Of a stretch of 64,000 nucleotides of DNA, positions 18,311 through 30,257 are shown in pieces. The stretch lies in NCBI GenBank assembly GCA_903928115.1, contig CAIYPP010000118.1, positions 42,217-106,216 on the forward strand, read 5' to 3'. The notes beneath the pieces were generated by a model. That model had not been told where the DNA came from and searched no databases. It was given only the letters and a program-made list of their open reading frames with translations. The first letter of the stretch is position 1; the number at the start of each line of letters is the position of its first letter. The translations under genes were made by a program, and so were the position numbers. This DNA comes from an uncultured Planctomycetota bacterium (GTDB lineage Bacteria > Planctomycetota > UBA1135 > GCA-002686595).

Positions 18311-18334
18311 GTCGCTCGCTCCCGCGAATCGCGC

Positions 18335-20026
18335 CTACTTGCCGGCGGGGGGCTCGGCCTTGCGCTGACCGACGGCGAAGCTCTGCCCCTGCCCGATGTT
18401 GGCGAGCTCCTTGAGCAACGTCATGTTCGCCTCCCCGAGCCCCACGCAGTGGATGCGGATGCGGCGGAAGGCGTTCATGCGCCGAACGTCGTCGACGATC
18501 CACGGACACTCGGGGATCCCGGTGAAGATGAACGGGCCGGGATAGTTGAGGGTGGCCGTGCGCTCGGCCTTGACCTTGTACTCCTGGTCCACGACCACGT
18601 CGCCCTCGCCGTAGTCCTTGTCGGTCACCGTGAAGTCGTCGACCGACGGAGCCCCGTCGGAGAGCATGAGGATCGTGTCGCAGCCTTGCGTGAGCGCGTC
18701 GGCGTCGACGTAGGCCTCGGTCTGCGCAAAGCCGCGGCTCGTGAGTGCGAAGGCGAGCTTCAGGCCCGCATGCATGTTGGTCTCGCCGCGGAGCTTGCCG
18801 TCGAGCGACGTCCGCGAGTCCGGCGGGCCCGGCTGGATCGCGTCGAGCTCGTCCATCACCTTGTCGATGTTGGCTCGGGTGGCCTTGAGCATGCCGGGGC
18901 AGGACTCGAGTGTCCCCGCTTGCGAGCCGAACCAAACGATGCAGAACTGCTTGTCGGGCGTCAGGCGCGAGAGCGACACGCGCAGGTTCTCTCGCGCGAG
19001 GTCCCAGCGCGTGTCGACGCGATGCCACGGGATGTCGCTTTCGTCGAGAATCGCGCCCTTTTTCTTCTTTTCCTTGGGGCCGGAGAGCGGGCCGGACGGC
19101 TTGGCGGAGGGCTCGATCTTCTTGCACATCGAGTCCGACATGTCGACCACGTAGCACAGGCGCTCGCCGTCGGTCTCGATCCCGAAGAAGCGCGGCGCTG
19201 CAGAGCTCGGGCTCGACGAGCCGCGCTTGACCTCGCCGCGTGCGAGCAGCTCGAGCCACGCGTCGGGGTTCACGTACAGCTGGTTCGACTTGAGGATGAT
19301 CTGCAGGTGTCGGGCGATCTGCACCTTCGCCGTGTGCGAGAGCCCGACTTCGTCTGCGAGCAGCCCGATGTAGGCCGTCAGCGCTGCACGGTACTCCGGG
19401 TCGTTCACGCGGTCCTTGCTCGCAAACAGCGCGCCGCTCATCGCGCCGAGCACGGCCATGCGATCTTCGTCTTTCTTGGGGAATGACGCGCAGTTTGCGA
19501 CGACGAGCGTCTTGAGGTCGGGGTTGCGCGTCGCGCCGAGCGCAGCGATCGCCGCGGCGCGGTGCAGCGCGTTCTTCTCACCCGTCGCGATCGTCATCAC
19601 GGCGGCGGCATCCGCGCGGTCCGCCTCGACCTTCAGGGTCTGGACCCACAGCCAGGTGTCGACGGGCTTCTTGTTCGAGAGGCGCAGCGCCTTGAGGGGC
19701 TCGACGAACTCGGCGCGGTCAAAGTAACGGCCGAGCAACGTGGCGAGCATGTAGCGCGCGTACTCGGGGAAGCGCCCCGGGTCCTTCGTCTCGGTGTAGT
19801 CCTTGGCGAGGATCGGCAGCGCCAGCGGGTTGCGCGTCTTCGCCAGCTTCTCGCGACCCTCGGTGTGGTGCTGCAGCGGCAACCGCTGGATCGTCTCGTT
19901 GTAGCGATCGAGCGCCTCCTGATAGCCGCGCGAGTCCTGTGCGAGCGCGAGCGGCGCGGCGCAGAGGATCCAAGCCAGAGGCAGCAGCCAAGCTCGCACG
20001 AGCGGTGCGACATCGATCTTGCGCAT
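18335..20026 (-). CDS. Secreted von Willebrand factor A domain protein with helical N-terminal region
   Basis: A 563-residue exported protein with a signal peptide (LLPLAWILCAAPLALAQ, about 14-30). Residues 35-265 form alpha-helical repeats (for example HRAAAIAALGATRNPDLK), like HEAT or armadillo units. The VWA domain (about 285-550) has the MIDAS motif D295-M-S-D-S299, a TNMHAG threonine, and LMLSDGAPSVDD. A lysine-rich loop (PKEKKKKGA) is inserted after the MIDAS strand. VWA domains bind protein ligands through a metal ion; ligand unknown. It converges with the TadG-like gene with a 24-base gap and is followed by nothing on its own strand. Ends with TAG. Confidence 0.82.
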   Translation of the reverse strand: MRKIDVAPLVRAWLLPLAWILCAAPLALAQDSRGYQEALDRYNETIQRLPLQHHTEGREKLAKTRNPLALPILAKDYTETKDPGRFPEYARYMLATLLGRYFDRAEFVEPLKALRLSNKKPVDTWLWVQTLKVEADRADAAAVMTIATGEKNALHRAAAIAALGATRNPDLKTLVVANCASFPKKDEDRMAVLGAMSGALFASKDRVNDPEYRAALTAYIGLLADEVGLSHTAKVQIARHLQIILKSNQLYVNPDAWLELLARGEVKRGSSSPSSAAPRFFGIETDGERLCYVVDMSDSMCKKIEPSAKPSGPLSGPKEKKKKGAILDESDIPWHRVDTRWDLARENLRVSLSRLTPDKQFCIVWFGSQAGTLESCPGMLKATRANIDKVMDELDAIQPGPPDSRTSLDGKLRGETNMHAGLKLAFALTSRGFAQTEAYVDADALTQGCDTILMLSDGAPSVDDFTVTDKDYGEGDVVVDQEYKVKAERTATLNYPGPFIFTGIPECPWIVDDVRRMNAFRRIRIHCVGLGEANMTLLKELANIGQGQSFAVGQRKAEPPAGK

Positions 20027-20154
20027 GGGACTCTCTCCAGAGGGGCAGGCTCAGCCTACGCCGTGGGGGCCACTGGGTGCGCATCCGGACACGGATTGGC
20101 CGACTCGCCCGACCGCCGAGCCACTTCGACGCGCAACGATCCGACGCCGACGCG

Positions 20155-20161
20155 TATAAAT
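20155..20161 (+). promoter_or_regulatory. Possible -10 element for the DUF350 gene
   Basis: TATAAAT lies in an otherwise GC-rich 280-base divergent gap between the VWA gene and the DUF350 gene, about 146 bases before the ATG. No convincing -35 hexamer is seen upstream, so this is only a candidate. The leader that follows contains TTTTACTGGAG but no clear riboswitch. Confidence 0.3.
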
Positions 20162-20306
20162 GAAACGAACGTTTTACTGGAGAAAGCTTCCGGACCCGCG
20201 GCCGCCGAGCCCCTTGCAATCCCGAGAGGGCCTTCCCATCCTCTTTGCCCTCCAAGTCCAACCCGAGGCGTCCTCCGGGCGCCCCTCGCACCAAGGAAAG
20301 ACCCCC

Positions 20307-20900
20307 ATGTTCACCCCGTCCCTCGCCCTCCTCGCTCAAACCACCGGCATCGACGCAGCCGCCGGAACCTCGGACGGCCTCGGTGGCGCCTTTGTGGCCC
20401 TCGCCCTCGGCGCCCTGCAGCTGATCGTCTCGCTGGCAATCTTCACCTTCTCGATCAATCAGGGTCTCAATGTCGTCTCGCGCATGATCGACGGCATCGA
20501 CATCTGGGGCGAGATCAAGCGCAAGAACATGGCGGTCGCGCTGCTCGCGGCCGGTGCGGTGGTCGCGTACACGAACGTCGTCGCCGGCGGAGTCGAGAGC
20601 ATGACCGGCGGCCTGACGACGCTCGTCAAGGGCGAGCTCCGGGACGGCATCGGCGCCCTCGTCAGCGGCTTGGTCAACCTGTTCGTCGCGATCATGGTCG
20701 CGGGCGTCGCCGTCACGTGGACCTTCAAGGCCATGGACAAGTTCACCAAGGACATCGACGAGAAAGCGGAGTTCCGTGGCGGCAACGTCGCGATCGGCAT
20801 TCTCTATGCCGGCATCCTCGTCGGCGCCTCGGAGCTGATCGCCTCGGGCGTCTCGGGCGTGAGCTCGGGACTCACGGGCCTCGTCAGCGCCCTGCTCTGA
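20307..20900 (+). CDS. Membrane protein with two tandem DUF350 domains
   Basis: A 197-residue, four-helix membrane protein. Each half is a DUF350 unit: a helix, a polar loop with IDIWGEIKRKNMAVAL (first copy, about 70-85) or FRGGNVAIGILYAGIL (second copy, about 150-165), and a second helix. DUF350 proteins are small inner-membrane proteins of unknown function, often next to stress or phage-shock genes. The ATG at 20307 follows AAGGAAAGACCCCC, a good ribosome site; an open frame extends upstream to 20160 but lacks one. It is a single-gene unit ending at a strong terminator. Confidence 0.8.
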   Translation: MFTPSLALLAQTTGIDAAAGTSDGLGGAFVALALGALQLIVSLAIFTFSINQGLNVVSRMIDGIDIWGEIKRKNMAVALLAAGAVVAYTNVVAGGVESMTGGLTTLVKGELRDGIGALVSGLVNLFVAIMVAGVAVTWTFKAMDKFTKDIDEKAEFRGGNVAIGILYAGILVGASELIASGVSGVSSGLTGLVSALL

Positions 20901-20934
20901 TCCACATCGACTCCTGAGGACGAGAGACCTCCGC

Positions 20935-20974
20935 GGGGTGCGGTTGCGCAAGCAGCCGCGCCCCGTGTCCTTTT
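20935..20974 (+). terminator. Intrinsic terminator after the DUF350 gene
   Basis: A 13-bp stem (20935-20947 with 20952-20964, two G-U pairs) closed by a GCAA tetraloop of the GNRA type, followed by GTGTCCTTTT (T run ending 20974). It sits between two converging genes, 35 bases after the DUF350 stop and before the end of the minus-strand glycosyltransferase. Confidence 0.85.
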
Positions 20975-20990
20975 CCGGAGAGCGCTTCGC

Positions 20991-22358
20991 TCAGCCGCGC
21001 TGCGCCGCCACGATGTCCGCGTAGTGCCCGAGCAGCCCGTCGACGTCGTCGCGGACCGAACGCACCTCGCGGCGCGGCGCGAGCTCGTCCCAGATCCCGG
21101 GCTCTTCGAGGAATCGGCGCAGGGCTCGTGCGAGGTCCGCGGGGTCATCGGGGCGGAACCCGACCGCGTTGCCGAAGCGCTCGGCGAGCTCGCGCATGCC
21201 GCCGTGGTCCGAGAGCACGACGGGCATGCGGGCCATCACGGACTCGTGCACGGTGAGCGGCGCGTTCTCCCACCAGCGGCTGGGCACGACCAGCACGTCG
21301 AAGGAGCCGAGGATCTCGGCGATCCGGCGGTTGTCGAAGCGGCCGTGGAAGGTGACGCCGGGGTGGCGGTTCTCGGCCTGCAGAGCGGCTACGTAGCCAG
21401 CGGTCTTGTCCCCCGTCCCCGCGCCGTGGACTGAGAGCGTGGCCTGACCGTGCGGCAGAGACTGGAACGCGCGCACGAGCAGGTCCGGTCCCTTGGTGGG
21501 CATCAGCGTGCCGACGAAGCCGAAGCGCACCGGGCGCGTCGCCGGGTCGCGCCTCTTGCGCGCCGCCACGGCGCGGAACGGCGCGTCGTCCATGCCGTAC
21601 TCGGAGAAGTGCATGCGCTCGGCGGGGACGCCCTGCTCGACGAATCGATCCATGAGGAAGCGCGACGGCGCGAGGATGCGGTCCGCGCGCAGCATGGCGG
21701 CGAGCATGTAGTCGTTGCGCTGCAGGATCGGCGCACGGAAGGTCTCGTCCGCGACGTAGCGCAGCGCGCGCAGTGGGAAGCGCAGGCTGCGCGTCGCGAG
21801 CCCTTCGCCGCGCGTCTCGACGGTGCGGCCGCGCGCGTAGTGTGTCAGCCACTTTCGAGCCCACGCAGCTCGCCACGTACCGATGCAGAGCGCGCAGCGC
21901 CACGGCTCGACCTTCTCGCACAGGTGGTGGCGCGGGGTGAAGCGTTGCCCGCGCGGACAGTGGAACCAAAAGTCGTGCAGGGTGAAGAGCGTGGGAACTC
22001 GCTGCGCTTGCGCGACTTCGAATACGCCCGTCGAGAGCCCGACGGTGTGCTGGACGTGCATGACCTCGGGAGCGAGCTCGCGCAACCAGCGGGCGAAGAT
22101 CTCGTCGACCGCGGGGTTGGTGTACGTGACGCGCAGTCGGTGCGGCGAGCCAGGTACGAGGTTGAGCCGGGTCACGCGCACGCCATCGAGTTCCTCGTCG
22201 ATCAGCGCCAAGTTGGCGTGGCCCGGTCGGTGCACGGGCACGAACACGCGCACGTCATGGCCGCGCCGCGCAAGCTCGCGCGACACCGTCCACGTGTAGA
22301 CCTCCGCGCCCGCCATTTGGTCGGGCGGATAGCCGTGTGCTACCTGCAGGATGCGCAT
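20991..22358 (-). CDS. Family 4 glycosyltransferase
   Basis: A 455-residue GT-B glycosyltransferase. The N-terminal domain begins MRILQVAHGYPPDQMAGAEVY, the usual glycine-rich start of GT4 enzymes; the C-terminal nucleotide-sugar domain carries RFGFVGTLMPTKGPDLLVRA, VTFHGRFDN and the E-x7-E-type segment around PSRWWENAPLTVHESVMARMPV. A four-Cys cluster in the middle (CPRGQRF, CEKVEPWRCALC) is typical of a GT4 subgroup with a small zinc-like insertion. Probably builds cell-surface polysaccharide or glycolipid. Start ATG 22358 is chosen over an upstream frame because the GT-B strand begins there. Monocistronic. Confidence 0.85.
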   Translation of the reverse strand: MRILQVAHGYPPDQMAGAEVYTWTVSRELARRGHDVRVFVPVHRPGHANLALIDEELDGVRVTRLNLVPGSPHRLRVTYTNPAVDEIFARWLRELAPEVMHVQHTVGLSTGVFEVAQAQRVPTLFTLHDFWFHCPRGQRFTPRHHLCEKVEPWRCALCIGTWRAAWARKWLTHYARGRTVETRGEGLATRSLRFPLRALRYVADETFRAPILQRNDYMLAAMLRADRILAPSRFLMDRFVEQGVPAERMHFSEYGMDDAPFRAVAARKRRDPATRPVRFGFVGTLMPTKGPDLLVRAFQSLPHGQATLSVHGAGTGDKTAGYVAALQAENRHPGVTFHGRFDNRRIAEILGSFDVLVVPSRWWENAPLTVHESVMARMPVVLSDHGGMRELAERFGNAVGFRPDDPADLARALRRFLEEPGIWDELAPRREVRSVRDDVDGLLGHYADIVAAQRG

Positions 22359-22628
22359 GATCTCTCTCGCGCGCTCCGCGCCGAGGGTCGGGGATGCTAG
22401 CAGTCCGCGCGCCAACTCCGAACGCCTCTGCCGCCCGCGCTCGCGCCGGCGGCGGCAGGGTCAGCGCGGCTCGCCCGGTCGCCGCGCACAAGCTTCGGGT
22501 TTCCAAGGATGCGCCCGAGGACCTCGGAGGTGCTGTCCGTGACTCTTGAGGAGCTCCACTCGCTCGACATGCTCTGCTCGCGCACGGCGATCGTCGCCGG
22601 ACGAGTGCCTTCGAAGCGTTGAGTTGGC

Positions 22629-23795
22629 TCAGGCGCGCTCGGCTACGAACACGATGCCCGCGATGAGCGCGGCGACGAGCAGCACGAGCAGCGCGATCTT
22701 GAGCCAGCTCCAAGGACGCTCGCCTTGCACTTCGCCGGTCGCGGCGTTGACGACGACGCGATAGGTCTTCTGCTTCCAGCGGTAGCTCGCCATCCAGACG
22801 GGCAGGAGCACGTGCTTGTAGGTGAGCGCGGACCAGTCCGTGTCGATGGAGAGCACGCGCTGCTCGTCACCGCCGATGCGACGCCGCACGTCGGTGTCGA
22901 GCGCGCGCTCGATCTGACCGCGCGCGGCTTGGAAGCAGTCGGGCAGCGCGCGCTCGTAGGTTCGCGCCAGATAGCCCGCGAGGTAGTCCGGCGCGAAGGG
23001 CTTGAGCTCCGCGAGCGGCCACGGTGCGAGCTCGGCGAGCTCCTTGTCGGGCAGCCCAGCGCCCGCGTTCTCGAGGACGTCGTCGAAGAAGCGCCGGAAG
23101 CTGCCGGACGCGGGGTACCAGCGCGTGCGGCGCACCGTGCGGCGATTCTTGCCCGTCCCGACGGTGACGTAGTAGTGCTCGCCGCGCATACCGCGATAGC
23201 GGTTGGCGGTCAGGGCGTCGAAGGTGAAGAACGGCAGGTAGACGCCTTGGAACGCTGCGCGGATGCGATTCTTGGCGAGCGCGCTCGGCAAGAACCAGCG
23301 CGACTTCACCCACGTTTGCAGCTCGGCCTGCGCGTGCGCGGAGTCGATCTGGAACGGCACGATGCCGTCGACCGCGAGGCGCTGCGTCGACTCGTGGACT
23401 CCTTCCCGAGCCATCGAATGCGCGCAGTAGGGGCAGCGCTGCGCGGTCAGCGCGCCCTGAAACTGAACCGTCGCGTGACAGTTCTCGCAGCGCACCTCGT
23501 GCAGGTCATCGCGCTGCGCGACCTCCGCGCGCCGCTCCGCGGCCTTTTCGAGCGCGGCGAGCAAGTCGCGCTCCACGACGTGGGCGTCACTCTGCGGAGC
23601 TGGACCGACGTGGCCGCAGTACGGGCACTTCGGCGCCTGCTCGGTCGGGTCGAAGGCCAGCTCGGCGCCGCAGCCGCTGCAGGGGAACTTGCGGGCCCGC
23701 GCCGCGCGCGTCGCCTCGTCTTCGACGGGCAGCGGCGGCGGCTCGGGCATTTCGCCGAGGACTTCGTCGTCGGTTTGGGAAGGTTCCGTGCTCAA
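22629..23795 (-). CDS. Zinc-ribbon membrane protein (TFIIB-type zinc ribbon family)
   Basis: A 388-residue protein with two zinc ribbons: C39-x2-C42 with C57-x2-C60, and C103-x2-C106 with C121-x2-C124. The middle is a conserved domain (WFLPSALAKNRIRAAFQGVYLPFFTFDA; RYRGMRGEHYYV; YERALPDCFQAARGQIERAL), and a single C-terminal membrane helix follows WSWLKIALL. This family is often misnamed as a primosomal N-prime helicase; it has no helicase motifs. Function unknown. Gaps on both sides (270 and 172 bases) suggest a single-gene unit. Confidence 0.78.
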   Translation of the reverse strand: MSTEPSQTDDEVLGEMPEPPPLPVEDEATRAARARKFPCSGCGAELAFDPTEQAPKCPYCGHVGPAPQSDAHVVERDLLAALEKAAERRAEVAQRDDLHEVRCENCHATVQFQGALTAQRCPYCAHSMAREGVHESTQRLAVDGIVPFQIDSAHAQAELQTWVKSRWFLPSALAKNRIRAAFQGVYLPFFTFDALTANRYRGMRGEHYYVTVGTGKNRRTVRRTRWYPASGSFRRFFDDVLENAGAGLPDKELAELAPWPLAELKPFAPDYLAGYLARTYERALPDCFQAARGQIERALDTDVRRRIGGDEQRVLSIDTDWSALTYKHVLLPVWMASYRWKQKTYRVVVNAATGEVQGERPWSWLKIALLVLLVAALIAGIVFVAERA

Positions 23796-23967
23796 GCGGG
23801 GGCCAAGGCTAGCGGGGCGGGGCTGTGTTGGAACTAGGCGGATCGGCCACTCCTACGCGCACTCGCGACGCTTCTTCACGCGCGATGGGCGACGCTGACG
23901 GCTCCTGTCCTACCGCGGACACGAGCCGCATGCGTTCCGCGCGCGGTCGAGTAGACTCTCTTGTTCC

Positions 23968-24396
23968 ATGAAGCCCGCGAATCCCGCGCAGCCCCGCCCC
24001 GGAAGCTCGGACACCCTCACCGCAGGGATCCGCGTTCAGGCCCAAGCCCAGATCGTCGAATCGGAGACCGATCCCGAGCGCCTGCACTGGTTCTACACGT
24101 ACCGCATCGTGATCCGCAACGAGGGGGAGACGCCCGCGAAGCTGCGCTCGCGCCACTGGATCATCCTCGACGCGAACAACCAGCGCGAGGACGTCCGCGG
24201 CCCCGGCGTCGTCGGCAAGACGCCGCGCCTCGCTCCCGGCGAGCAGTTCGAGTACGTGAGCGCGTGTCCACTGCGGACGCCGTGGGGCACGATGGAAGGC
24301 ACGTACACCTTCGAGCGCGACGACGGCACGACCTTCGACGCCGCGATCGGCCGCTTCTTCCTCGTGCCGCCGAGCAAGCCCGTCGCGCACGCCTGA
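23968..24396 (+). CDS. apaG: ApaG family protein
   Basis: A 142-residue protein, slightly longer than usual because of a polar N-terminal tail of about 15 residues. The core fits the ApaG/DUF525 immunoglobulin-like fold: FYTYRIVIRNEGETPAKLRSRHWIILD, VRGPGVVGKTPRLAPGEQFEYVS and TPWGTMEGTYTF. In enterobacteria ApaG is encoded with apaH and linked to Co2+/Mg2+ resistance, though the biochemical role is unsettled. Here it is not next to apaH or ksgA; it diverges from the zinc-ribbon gene. Confidence 0.9.
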   Translation: MKPANPAQPRPGSSDTLTAGIRVQAQAQIVESETDPERLHWFYTYRIVIRNEGETPAKLRSRHWIILDANNQREDVRGPGVVGKTPRLAPGEQFEYVSACPLRTPWGTMEGTYTFERDDGTTFDAAIGRFFLVPPSKPVAHA

Positions 24397-24534
24397 GCCG
24401 CGGTTGCGGGCGCGCACGACGCTCGCATCGCCGCGCTTCTCGAAGTGCATCGCGGGATTGCGCTCCGGCCGCTCGCGCGTGCGCCGAAGATCCTGCGGCT
24501 CGCGGTCGATCCACGCTCGCGACGCGTCACCACC

Positions 24535-24987
24535 ATGCGCAAGTTTCTCCTCGCCATCGCATTCCTCTCCGTGCTCGTCGGCTGCTGCCTCGTGTCGACG
24601 CGGCCTGCGGCTTCGCCCGCGCCCTTCGTCGGCCGGTGGAGTGGCGAAGCGCCGTTCCTCGACCGCGACTTGGCGGCGGAGTACGAGCGGTTCCCCGTCG
24701 AGCTCGAGGTGCGATCCGACGGCACGCTCTCGGGCACGCTCGGGGCGGCACGCGTTGCGGACGTCGAGCTCTACGCGTGGGAGGAGCGCGGCCTTGAAGT
24801 CCATGCCCGCATCGAAGGCTCGATCTTCGCGGAGGGCTCGCTCTCGTCCCGCGACAAGGACTGCGTGGTCTTGCTGCTCCCGCCCGAGCAAGAGGGCGCT
24901 CTTTCCGGCAACCTGCACCTGAAGTCCAACTTCACTTTCGACCTCTCGATGCTCGTCTGCGGCCTCGAGCTCACGCGCGTACCCTGA
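24535..24987 (+). CDS. Small lipoprotein, function unknown
   Basis: A 150-residue protein with a lipoprotein signal (FLLAIAFLSVLVGC, Cys 17; a second Cys follows). The mature part is beta-rich (FVGRWSGEAPFL, VELEVRSDGTLSGTLG, VVLLLPPEQEGALSGNLHL), with alternating strands like a small lipocalin or avidin-type barrel. I do not recognise a family. The frame is open from 24445, but ATG 24535 starts the signal. It follows apaG by 138 bases on the same strand and converges on katG. Confidence 0.65.
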   Translation: MRKFLLAIAFLSVLVGCCLVSTRPAASPAPFVGRWSGEAPFLDRDLAAEYERFPVELEVRSDGTLSGTLGAARVADVELYAWEERGLEVHARIEGSIFAEGSLSSRDKDCVVLLLPPEQEGALSGNLHLKSNFTFDLSMLVCGLELTRVP

Positions 24988-25115
24988 CGAGAGCCGTCGC
25001 ACGCTTCGCGCGTTCCGGGTCGCAGTTGTCGACCGAGACGTGCGACGAGGGGCGGCCGCTCCCTTTCGAGCGTGGGTGTCCCGCTGAGGCTGCGCAGGCA
25101 CGACTTGAGGAGCAC

Positions 25116-25154
25116 CGAGGCCGCCGGGCGCGGATGTGCGTCCCGACGGCCTCG
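25116..25154 (-). terminator. Hairpin downstream of katG
   Basis: CGAGGCCG (25116-25123) pairs with CGGCCTCG (25147-25154), with further partial pairing inside. It lies about 40 bases beyond the katG stop in a 207-base convergent gap. There is no T run on either strand, so termination there would be imperfect. Confidence 0.4.
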
Positions 25155-25194
25155 TCCAAGCGGCGCCCGCTCGCGGGGCGCGACTTGCGCCACG

Positions 25195-28090
<2,896 letters not shown>

Positions 28091-28413
28091 CACGGTGCGT
28101 AGCTTGGATGGCAGGTAGGTTCATTCAAGGACTAGAGTCGATCCAAAAGTCTGAAAATCGCCGCCTAGCGCCCCCCGAGCGGCCGAATTGGCCCGAGTCG
28201 CCCACTCTGGGCGCGCCCGCTGGGCCTTCGCGGCTCCCAGCGCTCTCGCTTCTTGGCCCAGCGCGCGGGCGCCGAGCCTTCTACGGGCTTCCGCAGGCGC
28301 TCGACACAGGTCTTCGGGTGAGCGGAGCGCTATCACCCTCGGTCTGCACCCGAGCCTCCCCTCGGGCGCGACAGAGCCCAACCCGCCTTCCGTGCTCGAG
28401 GAGTCTCGCTCTC
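28091..28413. other. Divergent intergenic region upstream of the Fur gene (323 bases)
   Basis: No gene is credible here. Close to the Fur gene lies the only AT-rich stretch (28113-28159), containing the palindrome GACTAGAGTC (28130-28139) and CCAAAAGTCTGAAAATC. This is a plausible promoter/operator for autoregulation of the Fur-katG operon, but it does not match a textbook Fur or PerR box. The rest is GC-rich with nothing recognisable until the ribosome site (GAGGAG) of the next gene. Confidence 0.45.
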
Positions 28414-28725
28414 ATGAATCGCAACCACCTCGCCTGCCTGTCGATCGCACTCGTCTGCGTGACCTCATCGCACGCGCATCTCCTGCCGAGCCGACCCTCG
28501 GCCGCGAGCTTTCTCTCCGTCCTCGAGCCGGGTACGAAGGTCATGGTGACGAAGCAGGACTCTGGCCTGATCCAGGTCACGCTCTTGGACGCAGTACCCA
28601 TGCCCACGGAGGTCACCGAGGTTGGACCGGACTACTTCGTGTATCGGGACCCCGTCGGAACGCTGACGCGCGTGCCCCAGACGGCGATCGCATCGATCGT
28701 CCGTATGCCGGCGCAGTCCAAGTGA
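28414..28725 (+). CDS. Small secreted protein, function unknown
   Basis: A 103-residue protein. ATG 28414 follows GAGGAGTCTCGCTCTC and opens a signal peptide (HLACLSIALVCVTSSHAH). The mature part of about 80 residues reads as a small beta barrel (FLSVLEPGTKVMVTKQDSG, IQVTLLDAVPM, FVYRDPVGTLTRVPQTAIAS), similar in feel to an SH3 or Sm-like fold. No family recognised. It stands alone before the GT39-like gene (57-base gap). Confidence 0.6.
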   Translation: MNRNHLACLSIALVCVTSSHAHLLPSRPSAASFLSVLEPGTKVMVTKQDSGLIQVTLLDAVPMPTEVTEVGPDYFVYRDPVGTLTRVPQTAIASIVRMPAQSK

Positions 28726-28782
28726 ATCAACCGTGCCACGGGTCGCCCCTGCCCGTTGGTGGAGCGTAGGATCCGTCCTCGG

Positions 28783-30249
28783 ATGCGAATTACGCCCGTC
28801 CAACTCGCGTTCGGCCTCGCGGGGGCCGTCGTCGTCCTTTGGGCCAGCGCTGGCACGGGCTTCGCCATGGTTCATCTGGGTCTGCACAACGTCGTTGCTG
28901 CGGAGTGTTGGCTGCGCGGCGAGGTGTGGCAGACCACGCGAGGTGAGGTCTTCGCGCATTGGCCGCCGCTCTTTCCGGCGCTGCTCGCGGCGGGACGATC
29001 CCTGGGCGCGAGCCACGAAGCGACGGCACGCGCACTGAATGCAGCGTCGTTGGCGTTGACGGTCGTGCTCGCCATGCAGTGGGTTCGCATGCTCTTCCCC
29101 GCGCCGTGGGTCGTTTGGCTGGTCGGAGCCCTACTCGTGCTGCAGCCGAGCCTCGTCACGATCCATGCGACCTTGGCGAGTGAGCCTCTCTTCCTCGCGC
29201 TGTTGCTCGGTGCGCTCGTCTCAGCGCAACTGTATGCGGAGCGCCACGGAAGGACTTGGCTCGCGCTGGCGACGGCGCTCGCGGCGCTCGCCTGTCTGCA
29301 GCGCTACGTCGGCGTCGTCGCGGTGTGGGTCATCGCTGCGGTCGGATGGTGGACTTGGCCCAAGTCGACGCGCTGGCGCGACGAGCTCGTCTTTCTCGTC
29401 GGATCCGCTGCACCGCTCGCGCTCTGGCTGGTGCGCAACCTCGTGCAGTGCGGCTCGCTCACGGGCAGCCGCCCGCCCTCGGACATCGAGTTCGATCAGA
29501 ACTTCACGGACGGAGTTCAGGCGCTGCAATCGGCGTGGAGCTCGAGCGCGGAGGGGAGTGCTGCCGAGAGCGCGGTCGCGTGGACGGCGGTGCTGCTCGC
29601 CCTCGTCGGCGGGGCCGCGCTGCTCGCGGCGCGCGAGCACCGGGGCTCGGCTCGCTGGCTGCTCGCGTTTCCTCTCGTCTACTTGGTGTTCTTGGTCTCG
29701 TTTGCGAGCTGGATCTGGCTCGATCCGCTCGATGCGCGACTGCTCGCACCGTTCACCGCTTGGACCTGCATCGTGGCCCCGTTCGGCTTGCAAGCGGTTC
29801 TCGCAGGTGCGCGCGGCCGACACTTGCCCGCGCAAGTGCTCGGGAACATCTTGGCGGCGTTCGTCGCGGTCGCCGGTCTGTCGGTATGTGCGCACGCCAC
29901 GTGGCAGCGCGCACGCTCCGCCGCGGAGGCCGGAGCCGCCGACTGGGTCAAGGAGAGCGAGCTCTTCCGTTGGTTGCAGGAAAATCCGCTCGAGGCTCGC
30001 GTCTATTCGAACGCGCCCGAGGCGTACGCGCTCGCGAGTTGGCGACCTGCACGACTTGTTCCCACACGTCGTCCTATCGACGCACTGCTCGCGCTCGAGC
30101 GCACGGAGTTTCCGCTGCGCCTCGTCTGGTTCGATCCGCAGGGCAAGTTCTCGCTTTCGAACGCCAAGGCCGCGAAGCTCATCGAGACACGCGTCGTTCG
30201 AGAGTTCGCGGACGGCGTCGTGTTGGACGTAGAGCTTCGCGTGCCGTAG
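28783..30249 (+). CDS. GT39/ArnT-like polytopic glycosyltransferase
   Basis: A 488-residue membrane protein with about 10-11 hydrophobic helices followed by a short soluble C-terminal domain (from about 380). The first loop holds the acidic and aromatic segment of PMT/ArnT-type lipid-linked sugar transferases (CWLRGEVWQTTRGEVFAHWPPLFPALL). These enzymes move sugars from polyprenyl-phosphate carriers to surface acceptors; the substrate is not predictable. ATG 28783 is preferred over an upstream TTG. It converges on clpB with an 8-base gap. Ends with TAG. Confidence 0.7.
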   Translation: MRITPVQLAFGLAGAVVVLWASAGTGFAMVHLGLHNVVAAECWLRGEVWQTTRGEVFAHWPPLFPALLAAGRSLGASHEATARALNAASLALTVVLAMQWVRMLFPAPWVVWLVGALLVLQPSLVTIHATLASEPLFLALLLGALVSAQLYAERHGRTWLALATALAALACLQRYVGVVAVWVIAAVGWWTWPKSTRWRDELVFLVGSAAPLALWLVRNLVQCGSLTGSRPPSDIEFDQNFTDGVQALQSAWSSSAEGSAAESAVAWTAVLLALVGGAALLAAREHRGSARWLLAFPLVYLVFLVSFASWIWLDPLDARLLAPFTAWTCIVAPFGLQAVLAGARGRHLPAQVLGNILAAFVAVAGLSVCAHATWQRARSAAEAGAADWVKESELFRWLQENPLEARVYSNAPEAYALASWRPARLVPTRRPIDALLALERTEFPLRLVWFDPQGKFSLSNAKAAKLIETRVVREFADGVVLDVELRVP

Positions 30250-30257
30250 GGCGCGCG

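Noticed and set aside
18335..20026. VWA protein as part of the Tad pilus locus
   Set aside because: It is convergent to the TadG-like gene and has no pilus-specific domain; proximity alone is weak evidence.
22397..22585. 62-aa minus-strand frame between the glycosyltransferase and zinc-ribbon genes
   Set aside because: Low-complexity Ser/Arg/Ala sequence without a ribosome site or recognisable motif; the 270-base gap is better read as noncoding.
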